A stretch of 64,000 bases of DNA from Corythucha ciliata. Its lineage: Eukaryota > Arthropoda > Insecta > Hemiptera > Tingidae. The notes beneath the pieces are model-generated. The model did not search any database. It saw only the letters and a list, made by a program, of their open reading frames with translations, and was not told the origin of the DNA. Each line of letters begins with the position of its first letter. Positions within the stretch are counted from its first letter, which is position 1. Positions 1 to 12,724 of this stretch are shown one piece after another. Where the stretch lies: the NCBI GenBank assembly GCA_038030265.1, contig CM075942.1:51984751-52048750 (forward strand). The letters run 5' to 3'. Both the position numbers and the translations under genes were made by a program.

Positions 1-705
1 AAATGGTGATGGGCGAGAATAATTTATCTGCTCATCAAACTGGCTAATCATTACGTTCCCGAAAGAGTGAAAGGATGCTAGGAAAAAAAAGCTCGTTGGG
101 CTTTGTTATAAACGCCCCTTTGTGAATCCATCGCTTTACGCATAATTTTAAAATTTGACCACCTTCATACGGTCAACGAACAAACAAAATCTCCAAAGAT
201 TTTTACACGTGTTTCAGTAATAGCCATGTAGCTGACCCAAAATGTGGCCAACTGCTGGAATAACTCCCATTCATTGAAATAGTGATTACAATTTACAAAA
301 AGAGATAATCGACCCCTTTTCACACAGCCAAATAAATAATTTATGGCCCGTCTGTGCCAAAATGTATCTTAGATCAAAATCCCTCACGCACCAAAGGTAG
401 ATTTAATGCCCCCCCCCCCTATACTATCTGTGGCATACATAACCTGTGAGGGGTATTTCTTTCCATTTCCAAGGTCAATTTGTGATTTTACGTGAAACCT
501 CCCAAAAAACCTCGAATTTCGGCTGCTTATTGGCACTCACATAGACAGTGGCTGACCTGCACCGCAATCTTGGGTGGTTGGCGCAGGGCGGAAATCTCTT
601 ATGGAGCCCCTTAGTCTTTAAATAAACAAGGAATAGCACAAGGAATAAACAAGGAATATAGGAATTATGGTTTTTGAATTATGGTTTATAAAAAACAATA
701 GCATG
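1..705. other. Unassigned AT-rich sequence
   Basis: I see no gene here. The stretch is AT-rich with short frames only, and carries an 11-base poly-C run at 409-419. A short duplicated phrase (GGAATAnnnnAAGGAATAAACAAGGAATA style) lies near 630-660. Nothing resembles a known RNA or protein. Confidence 0.6.
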
Positions 706-897
706 ATAGCCCACTGTCTGTGTTTCCCAAAGCCTGGATTTGTATTGCAGTGTTAGATATCTGCTCAAGTAGGTATCTGGATGAATTTGGTGTTAAGAGA
801 TTTGATTAAAACAAACATCTTGGAATACGGCCCCAGAATCCAGTACATTGTACCAAAAAACGTGGCATTTTGGCTCAATATCTGATCCAAAACCAAT
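706..897 (+). mobile_element. Dispersed repeat, copy 1 (head of a composite element leading into a type 2 array)
   Basis: This segment has a second copy, inverted, at 54294-54512. Shared blocks in the same order are AGCCCACTGTCTnTGTTTCCC, TGAATTTGGTGTTA, GATTTGATTnAAACAAA, GGAATACGGCCCC, CAGAATCCAG and GCTCAATATCT followed by GATCCAAAAC. In both copies the homology runs straight into a type 2 ~30-bp tandem array in the same relative orientation, so head and array probably form one element. An inverted GGGCCGTATTC motif sits inside, which resembles a MITE terminus. I see no coding capacity. The family name is unknown to me and the boundaries are approximate. Confidence 0.75.
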
Positions 898-1740
898 CCC
901 GCGCGTTTGGCTCTTTCTAAAACCAAATATCGCCATTGAATGCATTTTAAATCCAAGTTTCGACCTCTCATAACCAAATTTCATGCATTTAGCTCTTTCA
1001 AATCCAAAGTTTTGGGATTTTTGATCTCTCAAAAGCATAATTCCGTTGGTTTGGTTCTTTCAAACCCCAATTTCGCGGCCATTCGCTCTTTCAGAACTAT
1101 ATCTCTTGAATTTGGCTCTTTCAAAACCAGATTTCGGCGATTTAAGATTTATGATGAACCAATAAAATTCATGGCAATGGCATAAGCTCTTCCTAAAATT
1201 TTGGCTAATGCGAAAACTAATTTGGCTCGTTCGAGAATCAAATGTCATGACTGGCCTTTTCAGACGACAATGTCACCAAGGAAATTCGCTCTTCCATACC
1301 CAAATGTAGTGATTTGGCTTCTTCAAAACAGAATTTATGCTGTTTCAAACACTAATTTCGCGTGTTTTTCCTCTTTCAAAAACAAAATATCGCGGCTTTA
1401 GCTCTTTCTAAAATCGGTTTCACAGCTTTGACTTATTCGAAAGCTAATTTATATTTTTCAAAAACCAAATTTATGAATTTGGGTAACTCAAAAAGCTGAA
1501 TTTCGTTATTTTGGATATTATAAACGCCAGTTACAACGATTTACAAACGGAAAACTTCCACATTCGTCTCTTTCAAATCCAAATTTCAGGCAATTTTGCT
1601 CTCTTAAGCATCAAATTCAGTGGCATATGCTCTTTCAAAAGCAAAATTTCATGGGGCCACGATTTCACCCTATCTTCGCTCTTCCACAACCAAATGTCTC
1701 AGATTTGGCTCCTTCAAAAACCAATTTCACTAATTTGTCC
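898..1740 (+). repeat. Type 2 ~30-bp tandem array, GGCTCTTTC orientation
   Basis: Tandem diverged units are recognisable by GGCTCTTTCAAAACC followed by AAATTTCGCG. Clear examples of the CTCTTTC block lie near 909, 990, 1084, 1113, 1372 and 1399, giving a spacing close to 30 bp. Units differ from one another by substitutions and small indels, so this is an old array. It continues directly from the dispersed repeat at 706-897. The short frames crossing it only translate the repeat (FERAK-like peptides on the minus strand), so I do not call genes. Confidence 0.85.
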
Positions 1741-1929
1741 GAAAATTGGTAGATTTCCTTCTAGGATAGGATCTGGATATCTGATTCGATTTCCCTCCAA
1801 TTTGTATCTCTTAACTTTCCCTTCTCCTTCTCTTTTTATTCACCTCTCGTTTTCTTGAGGGTGGCTGAGCTGACGGGGGTGGCGATCGCGCCCATCACCC
1901 CCCCCCATAAAACCGCCCCTGCCTGCAGA

Positions 1930-2630
1930 AACTGTGAATTGGCGTTTTCTTAAAAATGACCGCGTTGTTTTTTCCTATTTTCAACCGCACAATTTGCACT
2001 TTTTCTCAAAAATAAGCACCAATCAGCACTTTTTTGCAATGTGAGCCAAGAACAAATGTCCGCGAATGTACGCTTTTTCTCAATTTCGACCACGAATTGT
2101 CTGTTTTTTCAAATTATAAACGCAATTAGAGTTTCATCTCGAAATTTGCTTCCAGAAACTCTTCCCTTGCTTCCTGAATGAATTTGGCCTGAAAAATAGC
2201 TTCCATTTTCTTGACTGCAGTCGTGCAATTAGCACTTTTAACTCGATACTATCCGCACATGACTGCTTTTTCTCAATTTTAGCCGTAAATTAGTGCCTTT
2301 TTCAATTTTAGCTACGATTTTGCCTCCTGAAACTTTCAACTGGTGTTTCCTCAATTTTAACCGTTATTTGGCGTATTTTTTCAATTGCATTCGCAAATTT
2401 GCATGTTTTCCAAATTGTAACCGTGAAATTCGGCTTTTCTCATTTCCATCAGCGATTCAACGCTTTTTTTCAATTTGTCAGCAAATTAGGGTTTTTATTA
2501 ATTTTAGCCACAAAGTAGCCGGCCGCAAATACCGTAAATTAGCGTTTTTTTCAATCGTACAGCGCTTTTCTTCATGTAGCCGTCCATAATTAGCGATTTT
2601 TCTGCGTTTGTGCGTAAAATGAACCATTTT
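1930..2630 (+). repeat. Type 1 ~30-bp tandem array, forward
   Basis: Diverged units have an AATTAGCG-like block, a TTTTTCTCAATTTTA block and a GCCGCGAATT junction, repeated about every 30 bp. Longer variant units contain CCTCCAGAAACTGTGAATTGG-type sequence near 1921 and 2322, and the same variant recurs in the other type 1 arrays of the window. The array follows the type 2 array at 898-1740 after a short G/C-run spacer holding a 9-base poly-C run (898-906 of the 1-kb block, i.e. 1898-1906). Confidence 0.85.
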
Positions 2631-2638
2631 GATGGTAA

Positions 2639-2848
2639 TTAAAAGTAGAATTCATCAGGCACTCCATAATATTGGGGGTCGCTGGCCCTTCCAGAACATC
2701 GTCCCATTAAGCCGATACCTCCCAGACTATACTGAACAAAAAAATTGAAAATTATGTTTTGCCCTGGCTTTTGTGAAGAAAGAATATATCCATAGTTGAA
2801 GCTAAATGTACGCGTAAATCGGTCCTTTACTGGAGATACCAAGTCCCC
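2639..2848 (-). other. Possible coding segment or exon fragment, unidentified
   Basis: A minus-strand frame of 69 residues ends in a TAA stop and opens behind an AG dinucleotide that could be a splice acceptor (GATTAG). The peptide is not low complexity: it runs through SPVKDRFTRTFSFNYGY, then a hydrophobic FNFFVQYSLGGIGLMG stretch, and ends DPQYYGVPDEFYF. I do not recognise a family. The pyrimidine tract before the AG is weak, and no upstream exon or polyadenylation signal is clear; the type 1 array begins right behind the stop. It could be a decayed exon or simply a chance frame. Confidence 0.2.
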
Positions 2849-5800
2849 CTAATCAACCACGTCATCATTTTAATGGCTACAGGAAAAGGTGACTCGCTTG
2901 ATAGTACGCAATTGGCAACGTATAAAATGTATAGTTTTTTGTTTTCAATAAAGCTCCGCGAACTGTCTGTCTAATTACTTCGTTATTTATTACTCTCCCT
3001 GGTTGATTCACAAAACAAATCTCCACGACCCTCCACAGCATCCTCCTCCCCGCCAGAATTCCTAACGAGGCGAGTCTAAGAAAAGAAATGACTCGGAGCC
3101 CTCTGCAACAACTTGATAATGAACTGTTCTGTCTTGAATAAAAAAAAAGAAAAAACGGACTACTAACATTGAAAAGATCGTTTGTCTGTATATATATCAT
3201 CCTCTTTCTCTCTCGCACTTTCAATCCTCTCTACAACGGCGTTGAAATGAGATGAAGTCCAAGGAGTAATGGTGTGGGGTCCTGGTTGGGAGGGAATGGT
3301 GGAGGGTGAGTGGAAGAGAAAATACTGCCTCTGGCTTTTCTATCTGCTGGAAGGACCTCACACGCACTTCAGCCGGCGTGGGGGTGATGGATGGATTCTG
3401 GGGGGGGGGGAGTGAAGATACCAGAGACAAGACAAGAAGGGCTTTGGAAAGGCGTCAACCCAAAAACCACTGCCGCCGCAGCCTCCTTTCCAAAAGCTGT
3501 GAGTTAGAGCGTAATTCAAGTAACTTGGCAATCAGTGGTGTAAGTAGGAAGGCTCTTTCTTATATGTGTGAGAGGCTACTTCAAGCCTCTTCCCTCCTTC
3601 TGATTTCCTTCTCTTGGAGTTCTCTTCCCCCACCCCACCACCATCACCACAACCTCTCGTTCCATCAATGTTCTCTATTCAAGAGGAAACTTTGAGATAA
3701 GAAGAGATGACTATTAATTAACTTCCTCACTCCCTTCATTTCCCCAACGTCGTAGATCCTCTTATCCTGTATCAAAGGTTTTGGCGCTTGCAAGGTATCT
3801 TGTGTCGTAGAGGCACTTAAAGACCGTAATTACTCAAGAGTCGAGAAATATTAGGTCCCCTCGTCCTCACCCCTCACATCTACCAACCAGTTCCTGTCCG
3901 TCTTTCATTAGTAAAATGTTTTTGAAAGGCTAGACGACAAGAGGAATTAAGAGTAAAAGTCAGTAAGCGTTAACTATATGCAGGAAGGTGGTGGGGGTTA
4001 AAAAAAGGGGGGAGGGTCCTCATTAAAATCGTCTCTGACAATGAATCACTGACTCGCGTTCACCACTACTCATTGGTTAACTGAATTTCCTGTCATTTCC
4101 CAGAAAGAATAACTTCGTTAGTTGTCCATGAATCCCGCAAGCTCGTGTTTTGTCACCACCGGACCATACTGCATATCTGAATTGCGTTCATTCCGATTCA
4201 ACCCCACCATACACTCACACACAGCCATCCACGAAACAAGCCTTAATTAGATTATTTTTTCATTATCGGACTTCCAGAAATAATGAAACAAAATTAGCTT
4301 CTCCCTCCCCTTCCATACACCCAGTGCGACTCGTTCTCCTTTTAAAACCTCCGTAGTGTACACCAATCCCGGTAGTATCTCCGCATTTTAATGAGGGGTA
4401 TCTAATGACTTTTGTGCAATTCTCCTGCGTTGTTCTATGGTGCTAAAATGAGGATGAAGAGGGGGGGGGGAGAGTGAATACTTCTGGTAACGAGAGAGAG
4501 TTTCCCATTGAATACCACCGATTGTCCTCTCACCCATTCTGCTCCATAAATGTCATAAGAATCAAATAATAATATCGAGGCTATTGATGTCGTACTCAGA
4601 AAACATCTATTTAGGGGTTGATTCTAGCATGTCATCATCAAATTTATATTCCAGGAAAAAAAAAAGAAAATATTTTTGATCGATTTTCTTCATATAGATG
4701 CGCGCAACTTAGAAATATAGCCCCAGTCACTCCTAGAACTTCTTTCGGAGTCTCGGAATTGAACGTTTACTGACCTCAAATCGCAGAAACTGGTGGAGGG
4801 GAGGGGTTGAAATCGATGAAGGGTCCCTCCTCACCCCTGTTCTTTCATTAAGAGCCTGTTGTGAAGGTTTTTGTTGGAATCTTGCCCTTTTTCGTGCGAA
4901 GCTCCCACACCACTGGGATCCAGGTTGGAGGGGGGGGGGAGTGACAACGATTTCCGAAAACCGAGGGTCCTCGGACGATCTGAAAATGGGCATGAAATCG
5001 ACAAAAATGTCAGATATTTCTTTCTGCTATAAATTGTGCGAACGAGCGGGCACTACGCGTTTAACGTTAACCCTCTTGTAACGGCCCACCCTTCCTTTCC
5101 ACCCCATCGACACCAACCTAAAAGCAAACATCAATAAAATTAAAGGCCGTGCGTGCCCCCTAGGAAAAAGTTCACTGACCTATAACTTTATAACGCTTTT
5201 TAATTTTTTTTTTTTTTGTGCCCAGCACAAGGAGGAAGTTTCAACTTGATAGTAATTTCATTACATAGAGGCCAATATCATAAGAGGGGGTTGAAGGTTT
5301 TAGATGGAGTCATTCTCTGATTTATTAAACCGCTGTTCTCTCTCCTCTCCCGACCCCTCTGTACGTCCATTCGTCGTCATAATTGAAGGGGGTAGATAAC
5401 TCTCTAGTGATCCCGATTCATCTCTTTCGCGAGGGAAACAAGAAATGTAGCCAGAGCCGCCGGTTGGTGGCGGGGCTTTGTGCCTTGGGGAGCGGGGATG
5501 ATGAAGTTATGACGAGATTGAGAAAGGTAATTACTTATAGAATCTGACCGAGAGACGGTTGAGTGGTGAAGGGTGCGGGGTGATGTGGTGGAGTATAAGA
5601 AGGCCTGGAAAAATGACTGAGAACAGATTGTTACTTACCCTCTTCCAAGTCAGAATTGAGAAAAAAAATTGAATGCCAGTGGGTCAGTTTAAGAAGAATC
5701 GACTTTTTATTTTTTACAAGTTCGCACTGACCTTCATTAACGGCCTTATTGTCTTCTTTTTCGTCTAGGAAAAACCAGATTTTATCGATTATGTCTCCTA

Positions 5801-7130
5801 CAACGAGGGACTTTGTCTTTACCGAATGTCATCACGCGACATGTAAAATCAATAACAACGCCTTGCCCCTTCCACCTATAACTTTCTGACTAGGCCACTT
5901 AGGTCTCTTGAATCAAATGGATTACACGAAAAACAGATTAAGATAGTTTTGGGGTGGGTGGAGGTGATTTAGTGGAATAAAGGGAAGAGTTCAAGAGGGT
6001 AATTAATTATGTCACCGTGCTGGGAACCAGTGAATTATACGGGCACTTCTTTTTTTTTCATCCCTCTCCCAATTTTTTGTTTTGTTTTGCAGCCTAACAT
6101 TTCAATGAGAGTGCTATATGTAGAGAGAAGCAACAGTTGAGAAGCCTTAACAACCTCTGATTATGTCGGAGTGCTATTCTGCATTTGTGTAGGAAAAAGA
6201 AAGACAAAGAATAAGGAAAACCGAATGGGGTGGTAAGAGGACAAGGGAAAATTAAGGAAGAGAGGAAAAAAAATTCTTTAAAAACATAGTGTGGGGGTTT
6301 GCAACTGAGTTGCAGCAGTCCCCTCGGTCTTTTACACCATCAGAACACCCATCGAGTTCATCTCATCCTCTTTATGAGCCGAGCTTCTACGTCATTGTCG
6401 ATTCTTACAGAACTCTTCAATTCCCAACCCCTTGCCATCCCCTTCCACTACAATATCACCGCACTTTTCGCGCCTCCATTCTATTCACGCCATACAGCGT
6501 TCTATTGTCGTTTCTATATACCGGGTCTATCTATCTTCACCTCTTTTGTTACACGCGCTCGGGAAGAGGCGCGCCTCACGGCGATTATTAAGCAATTCTG
6601 ATAAAAAGCGATTGAAGAACTAGAATGGGGTGGGGGTCGGGGGAGACCTGAACATGGTATAAGCCCCCCCGCTGGAGCGTATAGAAAATACGAGGAGGAT
6701 GACAACATCGGAAGAAAGGAGGGTTTGAGGATATACGTGGGATTAATGAACTTTGAAAAAGCGCGTCAGGGGCTTAATAACAAAGACCCGTCCCGCTTCC
6801 TCAACCCATCATACTATGTTCAGTAAAAGCACTTTCAATCCCCCCTATGAGCAAACTAAATGATGTAGTGACGAAGGGGAATGATTTGGACAGTATGGTG
6901 GATCAAGAGAATTTGGCACAGCGGGGTAGAAGCATCGAGTAAACCGCTCTCACCCCCTATCCCCCTAGTCCCTAAAATTCGATATTGAGGTTAGTTTGTC
7001 TGTAAATTTTACCGGAGAAACCACCTGTGCCCTAAACAAATGCCGACGTTAGACCAGGAACTAACAATACTGCCAGAATCTGCCAACCGTTCAACAGTGG
7101 CGGACCCACACCTCTATGATGACTGATGAG
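2849..7130. other. Long unassigned stretch
   Basis: About 4.3 kb has no supportable gene. It is a mix of AT-rich sequence, G-rich phrases such as GGTGGGGGTT, and poly-G or poly-C runs of 8-10 bases (for example near 3403, 4461 and 4931). Frames are short and overlap on both strands. A CAGTGGCGGACCC phrase at about 7094 resembles the CAGTGGCGGA ends seen on some hAT-like elements and lies just upstream of the next array, but no partner end was found. Confidence 0.6.
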
Positions 7131-7139
7131 TCTCTTTAC

Positions 7140-8800
7140 TTACCGCTAAATTATGGGTTTTTCTTTGGTTTCAGCTTCGAAGATGCCTCCAGAAACGGCG
7201 AATCAGCTGAATTTTACAATTTTAGCCCGGAATTAGCGAGTTTCCACTTTCCACCCCTTAGCCACTTTTAGCTATTAATTAGCTCTTGTTTATTCGATTC
7301 GAAAGTTAGCGTTTTTCTGAGCATAAGTCGAGAATAGCAATTTGTTTCACTCGTGGCTACGAAGTTGCCCCGGAATCCATAAACTGGTGTTTTTACTCAA
7401 CGTAATCTGTGGCTCACCAGTTTTTCTAATTTTATGGCCGACAATTACAGTTTTTTGTCATTTTCAGCCGCATTGGAACTTTGTCTCGAGTTTATCCGCG
7501 AATTAGCCCCTTCTTACAATTTCAGCCGTTAATTGGAGCATTTTAACCGCTTATTGGTGGTTTCTCTCGCTTCCAGAAACCATGAACTGGCAATTTCTCA
7601 AAATTATCCGCGGCTCAGCAATTTTTCTCACTTGAATTATCGTTTTTTCTCGATTTCAGCCAAATTTGAACTTTTTCTCTATATTACGATATTAACATTG
7701 GGAATTGGACCTTTTTCTTGATTTTAGCCGCGAATAATTAACACTTTTTACAATTTTGGCCCGGAATTAACGATTTTTCCAAATTTAGCCCGGAATCAGC
7801 GCGGTTTTTTTTACAACTTAGCCAAGAATTAGTGGTTTTTTCACTTTTAGCTATGAATTACGAATTCTACTCGATTTCATCCTCGAATTAGCGTTAACTA
7901 TTTCTCGATATTTTATCGGCGAATGACAGCTTTTTCTAAATTTTAGCAGCGAATCAGCGATTTTGTTAAACTTTAGCCATAAATTAGCGTTTTCCCCTTC
8001 GTTTTATCCGTAAATTATCGCTTTTCTGATCCAAAAATTAGTGATTTGTTTCCCTTTTAGTCCCGAAACGATGTTGCCACCCATAGGTACCGCGAATTGG
8101 CGTTTGCGCAATTTCATCCACGAATGAGCACCTTGCCTCAATTATATCGTGCTTTTCTTCAATTTTTTCGGACTGGAGCCTTTTTTTCTTGATATGAGAA
8201 TTAGCGCTTTTTCTATAATTCTCAAATTTAGCGAGCGGGAGCTTTTTTTTTTTTTAATAAGAATTAGCACTTTTTTAAAATGTTAGTGGTAATTACTTTC
8301 TCTCAAGTTATCACGGAATTAACGATTTTCTCAATTTTAGCCCTGAATTAGACCTTTTTTTTTACATTTAAGCCATGAATTAGCTATTTGTACATTTTTA
8401 GCCTTGAATTGGCTATTTCCCTCGATTTTATCCGTAAATTACCGTTTTCCGATCCGAAAATTAGCGATTTGTTCCACTTGTGGCCAGGAAGAACTCTTTC
8501 TAGAAACCCAAAAATTGCGTTTTCACGATGTATGAGCGCATTGCCTTAATTTTATCACGCTTTCTCTGAACTTTGGCCGAATTGGAGACTTTTTCTCGAC
8601 TTTAGCCACGTATTAGCGTTTTTTCTTATAATTATAGCCCGGAATTAGCGTATTTTATCAATTTTGTTCAATAATTGGAACCTTTTCTCAATTTTATCGG
8701 GAAGCGTTTTTTTCTAATTTTAGCGCGAATTGGATATTTCTTGCGATTTCAACTGCGAATTAGAGCATTTTCTCAATCTTAGCACAGAATTAACGAATTC
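7140..8800 (+). repeat. Type 1 ~30-bp tandem array, forward (longest type 1 array)
   Basis: Dozens of diverged units of the form AATTAGCG, TTTTTCTC, AATTTTAGCC occur every 28-32 bp. The longer variant with CCTCCAGAAAC appears near 7187, and related forms lie near 7570 and 8492. T-runs within units vary from 4 to 12, which accounts for much of the length drift. The array has no internal frame of interest. It ends near 8800 in a small palindrome-rich phrase (GAATTCTAACGGAATTC). Confidence 0.88.
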
Positions 8801-8809
8801 TAACGGAAT

Positions 8810-10910
8810 TCTCACGATACGCCGCTGGATTCGGTAGAGTTTCATAAATGCTGGGAAACCGGCACGCTTCTAAAATAATTAAATTAAAAAGTTTCGCGCA
8901 CGCATCGTTTGCTTGATTAAACGCTTACAAATGAGCTTGGTAGAATGTCGTTGAGGAGTTTATAATACTTATCCCTTTCGTAACAAGCGTTGGAACGGAG
9001 TGATGAAGTTTTGACTTTGACTTTAAATAGGAAACCGGCTAAAACGATAGGATTTCATGGCGTGGGTCGGAGGATGGAAAAGGGAACAGTTTTTAAGAAG
9101 ACAATTTAAAGGGAAACAATTTGACAATTTGCTAATGCTTTCCTCATCGTCCGTCTCAAGTGTTGAGCTATCCCGAGGAAGTAAGCTTGAAAGCATTATA
9201 CGAAACGTTTCAAAGAAAAACAACTACGATAAACAGAAATCGGATGGTCAAACATATTGCGTGTGTTCAAGAAGTAAATTGACTGAAAAAATGCTCTCCT
9301 CCCCAGCCCCTATATTTACTCCACACCGCCAACATCAAGAAGGACAGAAAGTGTCGGTTGATTCTGTAAAAACAAAGAGATTGCTCTATTGAAAAGAGGG
9401 GAAACTCGACCGAGTGTGAAATAAAAAGGTTTTGTACGGAAGGGTTGAAACTAATAGATATCCAAACGTCAACGTGAGGGTTCGATTTACCTCCACTCTA
9501 AATCCCTCGTCCATTGTAACAGGACTATCGCGCTCTATCTCTCTCGCAATACAACACCTATCCACTTTTACCAAATGGGTTTTTACTGAAAGAGCAAATC
9601 CCCCCCTTTCCCCCAACCACCATCCTAGCTTTATTTTATTTCATTTTTTTTTCGACTAGGTGCTAGAAAGAAAAAAAAAGAGATAAAGGAAGGGTGAGAT
9701 AATTCCTGGAGCTTTGCGAACAATGCTATCTCCAAAACCTTATTAATATAACACGCGTGTCGTTATGGTTCAACGCACTTCAAATACCCCGGTCCTACTA
9801 TCATTTCATCTGCACTTTAAAGATGTGGTGGTGGTTGATGGGTGTGGGGGGGGGGTGGATTTCCCTTCAGACGCCTGTTTCGGGACTACAACATGGTTAA
9901 TCTCGGAAGTGCACAATGCACCCCCCCCCTCTCACTCCTTCCGTTACAAAAACCTATCTCACTGAAATTCCGATTATTCCATTGTACTAATTGTCAATTA
10001 CTTACGGAGCTAGATTAGCACCTTTGTTATTCATTGTCCGAATGTAAAAATAACACTTTCTAAAATGTCTCCAGTTTTGTATAGGTCGTTCATTACAGAA
10101 TGACATTTTTTTTTTTTCCGAATTCAAACCGGGCAGAAAAAACCCTCATGGCTCTGAAATTGAAAAGAATTCGCAAACACCTACGGGTGTGTGAGAGACA
10201 AAGGTCAGTGGCAGGATCGAACTCTAGCAACACAACAAAAGAGATTGATAGTGAGGGGGAGAATGCAGAATGTGGGATAAAAACAGAAGACGAATGGATT
10301 ATTATTATTTTTTTTTTTGGTTTTCAAATCTGGTACAGTAATGCATTCAACCCCCACCCACCAGCACCCATTCACGACCTTCTCACTCATTTTTTGGGAC
10401 CCCCTTCCCAATCCTATCATTCGACAAAGAACCATTGTACCATAAGCGACGAGTGAAACAATGAGCCCGTGGGATGAGGGACTTTCCACCCTTGATGCCA
10501 TCAACTAAAAGAGACATTAACTTAAAAATGTCAGGCGAAATTTACCGTTCAATTACCCATGGTCGAATTCAATCCTTTTTTCTATTACGTAATTATGAAG
10601 AGCGTTCTGAGTTACCTCAGGATATAGCTTCAACAGACGGGGGCATGGTGCTCGGTAATACGACAGAATAGAATGCATGCTGAGTGGGAAGGTGGGTCGA
10701 TTTTGCGACCGTGACCCTGGTCATGGTTATTTAGAGACATCCAGAAACCCCAAATTTTCTAAAGCTTTCTAAAATCTTAATGGTTACCAGAAAGAACAGA
10801 GGGGGGCATTTTAAATCGGAGCCACAACGCCAACATACACTTCTGAAAACTTGAAGCTTTGGGAACACACAGCCCCCCCCCCCCCAAACTTGTACAGATG
10901 AAAAAATGAC
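8810..10910. other. Unassigned stretch
   Basis: No gene is supported. The stretch contains poly-G (about 9847) and poly-C runs (about 9920), and a 13-base poly-C run at 10873-10885 just before the next array. The frames around 9057-9392 and 10100-10456 do not resemble any family I know, and overlap frames on the other strand. Confidence 0.55.
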
Positions 10911-10914
10911 ACTT

Positions 10915-12325
10915 TTGAAGTTTCAAAGTGTTAATTCGTGGTTAAAATTCAGAAAAAAACAACAATAAATTCAAGGCTTTTAGCAAATAAAATTGCGAAA
11001 ACGCCCATTCGTGGCTAAAGCTGAGAAAAACGCTAATTTATGACTAAAATAAGTGTGCCGTTCACGGTTGAGTTTACAATGGCAAATTTGTGACAATTCG
11101 CTCCTATCGCGCTATTGTTGGGGCAATCCGAGTCGAAAATTAAAAGAATGGGTTGATTCCAGGTCAAAATTAAAAAAAAGCTCTCTCACTTGTTGCTGAA
11201 ATAGAGGCACGCAAACTCGTGATATTCGTGGCAGGGCTACTTGGCGGCTAAAATTGGAAACATCGCAAATTCCCGGCATCTCCAGACCCCTATATTGGCG
11301 GAAATTAAAATTTCCGTGACTTGAAGTTCAAAAGAAGCGCTAATTTGCCGATGAAATTGAGCGAAATTGTTTTCTAGATTCCAACTTTCAGGCCAAGAAG
11401 AGCGCTTATTCGTATTTGGTTCACGAAGAACTATAATAGTTGGTTGGGAATTTGCGCTTATATGCTGTTCTTTCAGCAAGTCCGCGCATAAAAGGTTATA
11501 AAAAGCGATAATTTGCTCCTGAAATTGAGGAAATACACACATCAGCAGTATCTTAAGGCAACTTCTCGTCAGAAAATCGCGGCTTAAATTGAGAAATCGA
11601 GCATATGGGCTGCTCTTCGAGTTTTCAGGAGAAATCCCCAAGCGAGTCTAAAATTAAGGAAATGCTTGATTAGAGGCAAAATTATGGAAAAAGAGCTAAT
11701 TCGTGGCTGAGACAAAGTTGCAGGCAAAATTGAGAAAAATCGTTACTTCGCAGTTCACGGACAAGACCTACATGGATAAAGAGCTTAATTTGTTGCTGCT
11801 TAGATTAGAAAAAACCCGCTCTTCGCGGCCAAAAGTGATAAAAGATGCTCTGCATTTGCGGCAAACATTGGGGGAAAATGCTAATTCCTAGGTTATGTAG
11901 GTCCTTAGGAGGCTTAATTTGAAAAATCACGCTAATGAACAGTTTGTTAAGCCCAGCGCTAAAATTGATAGCAAGGCATAGTGGGATGGACCTTGCCGAT
12001 GTCCTAGCTGCTGCGCTGCCCATACGTTTTCGGAAACATTTGAGTGAGTCTTGTGAAAACGTTCCCAAAACGTTAAAAAACGCTTTGGCGTAATAATTAT
12101 TATGAATATCGTGGTCAACGCGATAAATCAATCCAATCAAAAGGTGCGTTGACCCCTAAAATTGATGTCTGTTCTTCAAGGAAACTGAATAGGTTAGTCT
12201 CCAAAAAATCGGTTCCTTCGCCAATTTTCAACCAATAAATTTGCGGAATAGTGGAATAAAAAAAATTAAAAAAAAAAAAAAATGTAAATTGTTAGTAGAA
12301 GCGCTTAAACTACGAGGGTTAGTGG
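10915..12325 (-). repeat. Type 1 ~30-bp tandem array, reverse
   Basis: Units read on the plus strand as GCTAATTCGTGGC, TAAAATTGAGAAAAA, that is, the reverse complement of the arrays at 1.9 and 7.1 kb. Longer variants with a tATGCTGTTCTT or GGGCTGCTCTTCGAG block occur near 11460 and 11607, and related blocks recur in the array at 57.9 kb. The array is interrupted by a foldback element at 12331-12583 and resumes briefly afterwards. The 134-residue frame at 11237-11641 is a by-product of the repeats. Confidence 0.83.
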
Positions 12326-12330
12326 ATAAA

Positions 12331-12583
12331 GCACGCATAAAACTGTATAGCCGTAGAAGCCTCTACATTGTCTGTCTTCCCTCGTCGAGAGGTTCGTCAA
12401 AAATGGACCGGTTTCGGCTGCTCGCCATCTTCAGCGTTCGGTTTCCCAACTGAAAGTTGGAAATTCAGCTGGGAAACCGAGCGCTGAAGATGGCGAGCAG
12501 CCGAAAACGGTCCGTTTTTGATGAACCTCGACGAGGGAAGACAGACAATGTATAGTCTCCTGCGGCTACAGTTTTATGAATGC
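12331..12583. mobile_element. Foldback element: near-perfect ~120-bp inverted repeat with 9-base loop
   Basis: The left arm (12331-12454) and right arm (12464-12583) are reverse complements at close to 90 percent by eye, differing by a few substitutions and two 2-base indels. The nine bases between them (12455-12463) form the loop. A block of 20 bases around GGCTGCTCGCCATCTTCAGC is identical in both arms, as is the TACATTGTCTGTCTTCCCTC block. The flanks are type 1 array sequence on both sides, so this looks like an insertion into the array. A transcript would fold into a hairpin of about 250 nt. No target duplication could be assigned because the flanks are repetitive. Confidence 0.85.
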
Positions 12584-12720
12584 TAAACTGAAAAATGTGT
12601 CCCTGAATAATTTTCTTGCCTAAAACTAGTGATTTCAGCACAGATTTTTATTTGGTTGATGGGTGGGTGGGGGGTCCAATTCGTGGCTTACTAAAGTTGA
12701 GATCCATTTCCTATAGTATT
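12584..12720 (-). repeat. Remnant of the interrupted type 1 array
   Basis: Behind the foldback element, a few weak units continue in the same reverse orientation (GCTAAACTGAAAAA, CCTAAAACTAGTGATTT, AATTCGTGGCTTACTAAAGTTGAG). This supports insertion of the foldback into a pre-existing array. Confidence 0.55.
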
Positions 12721-12724
12721 TGAG

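Noticed and set aside
11237..11641. 134-residue minus-strand frame
   Set aside because: It is within a type 1 array and is generated by the repeat.
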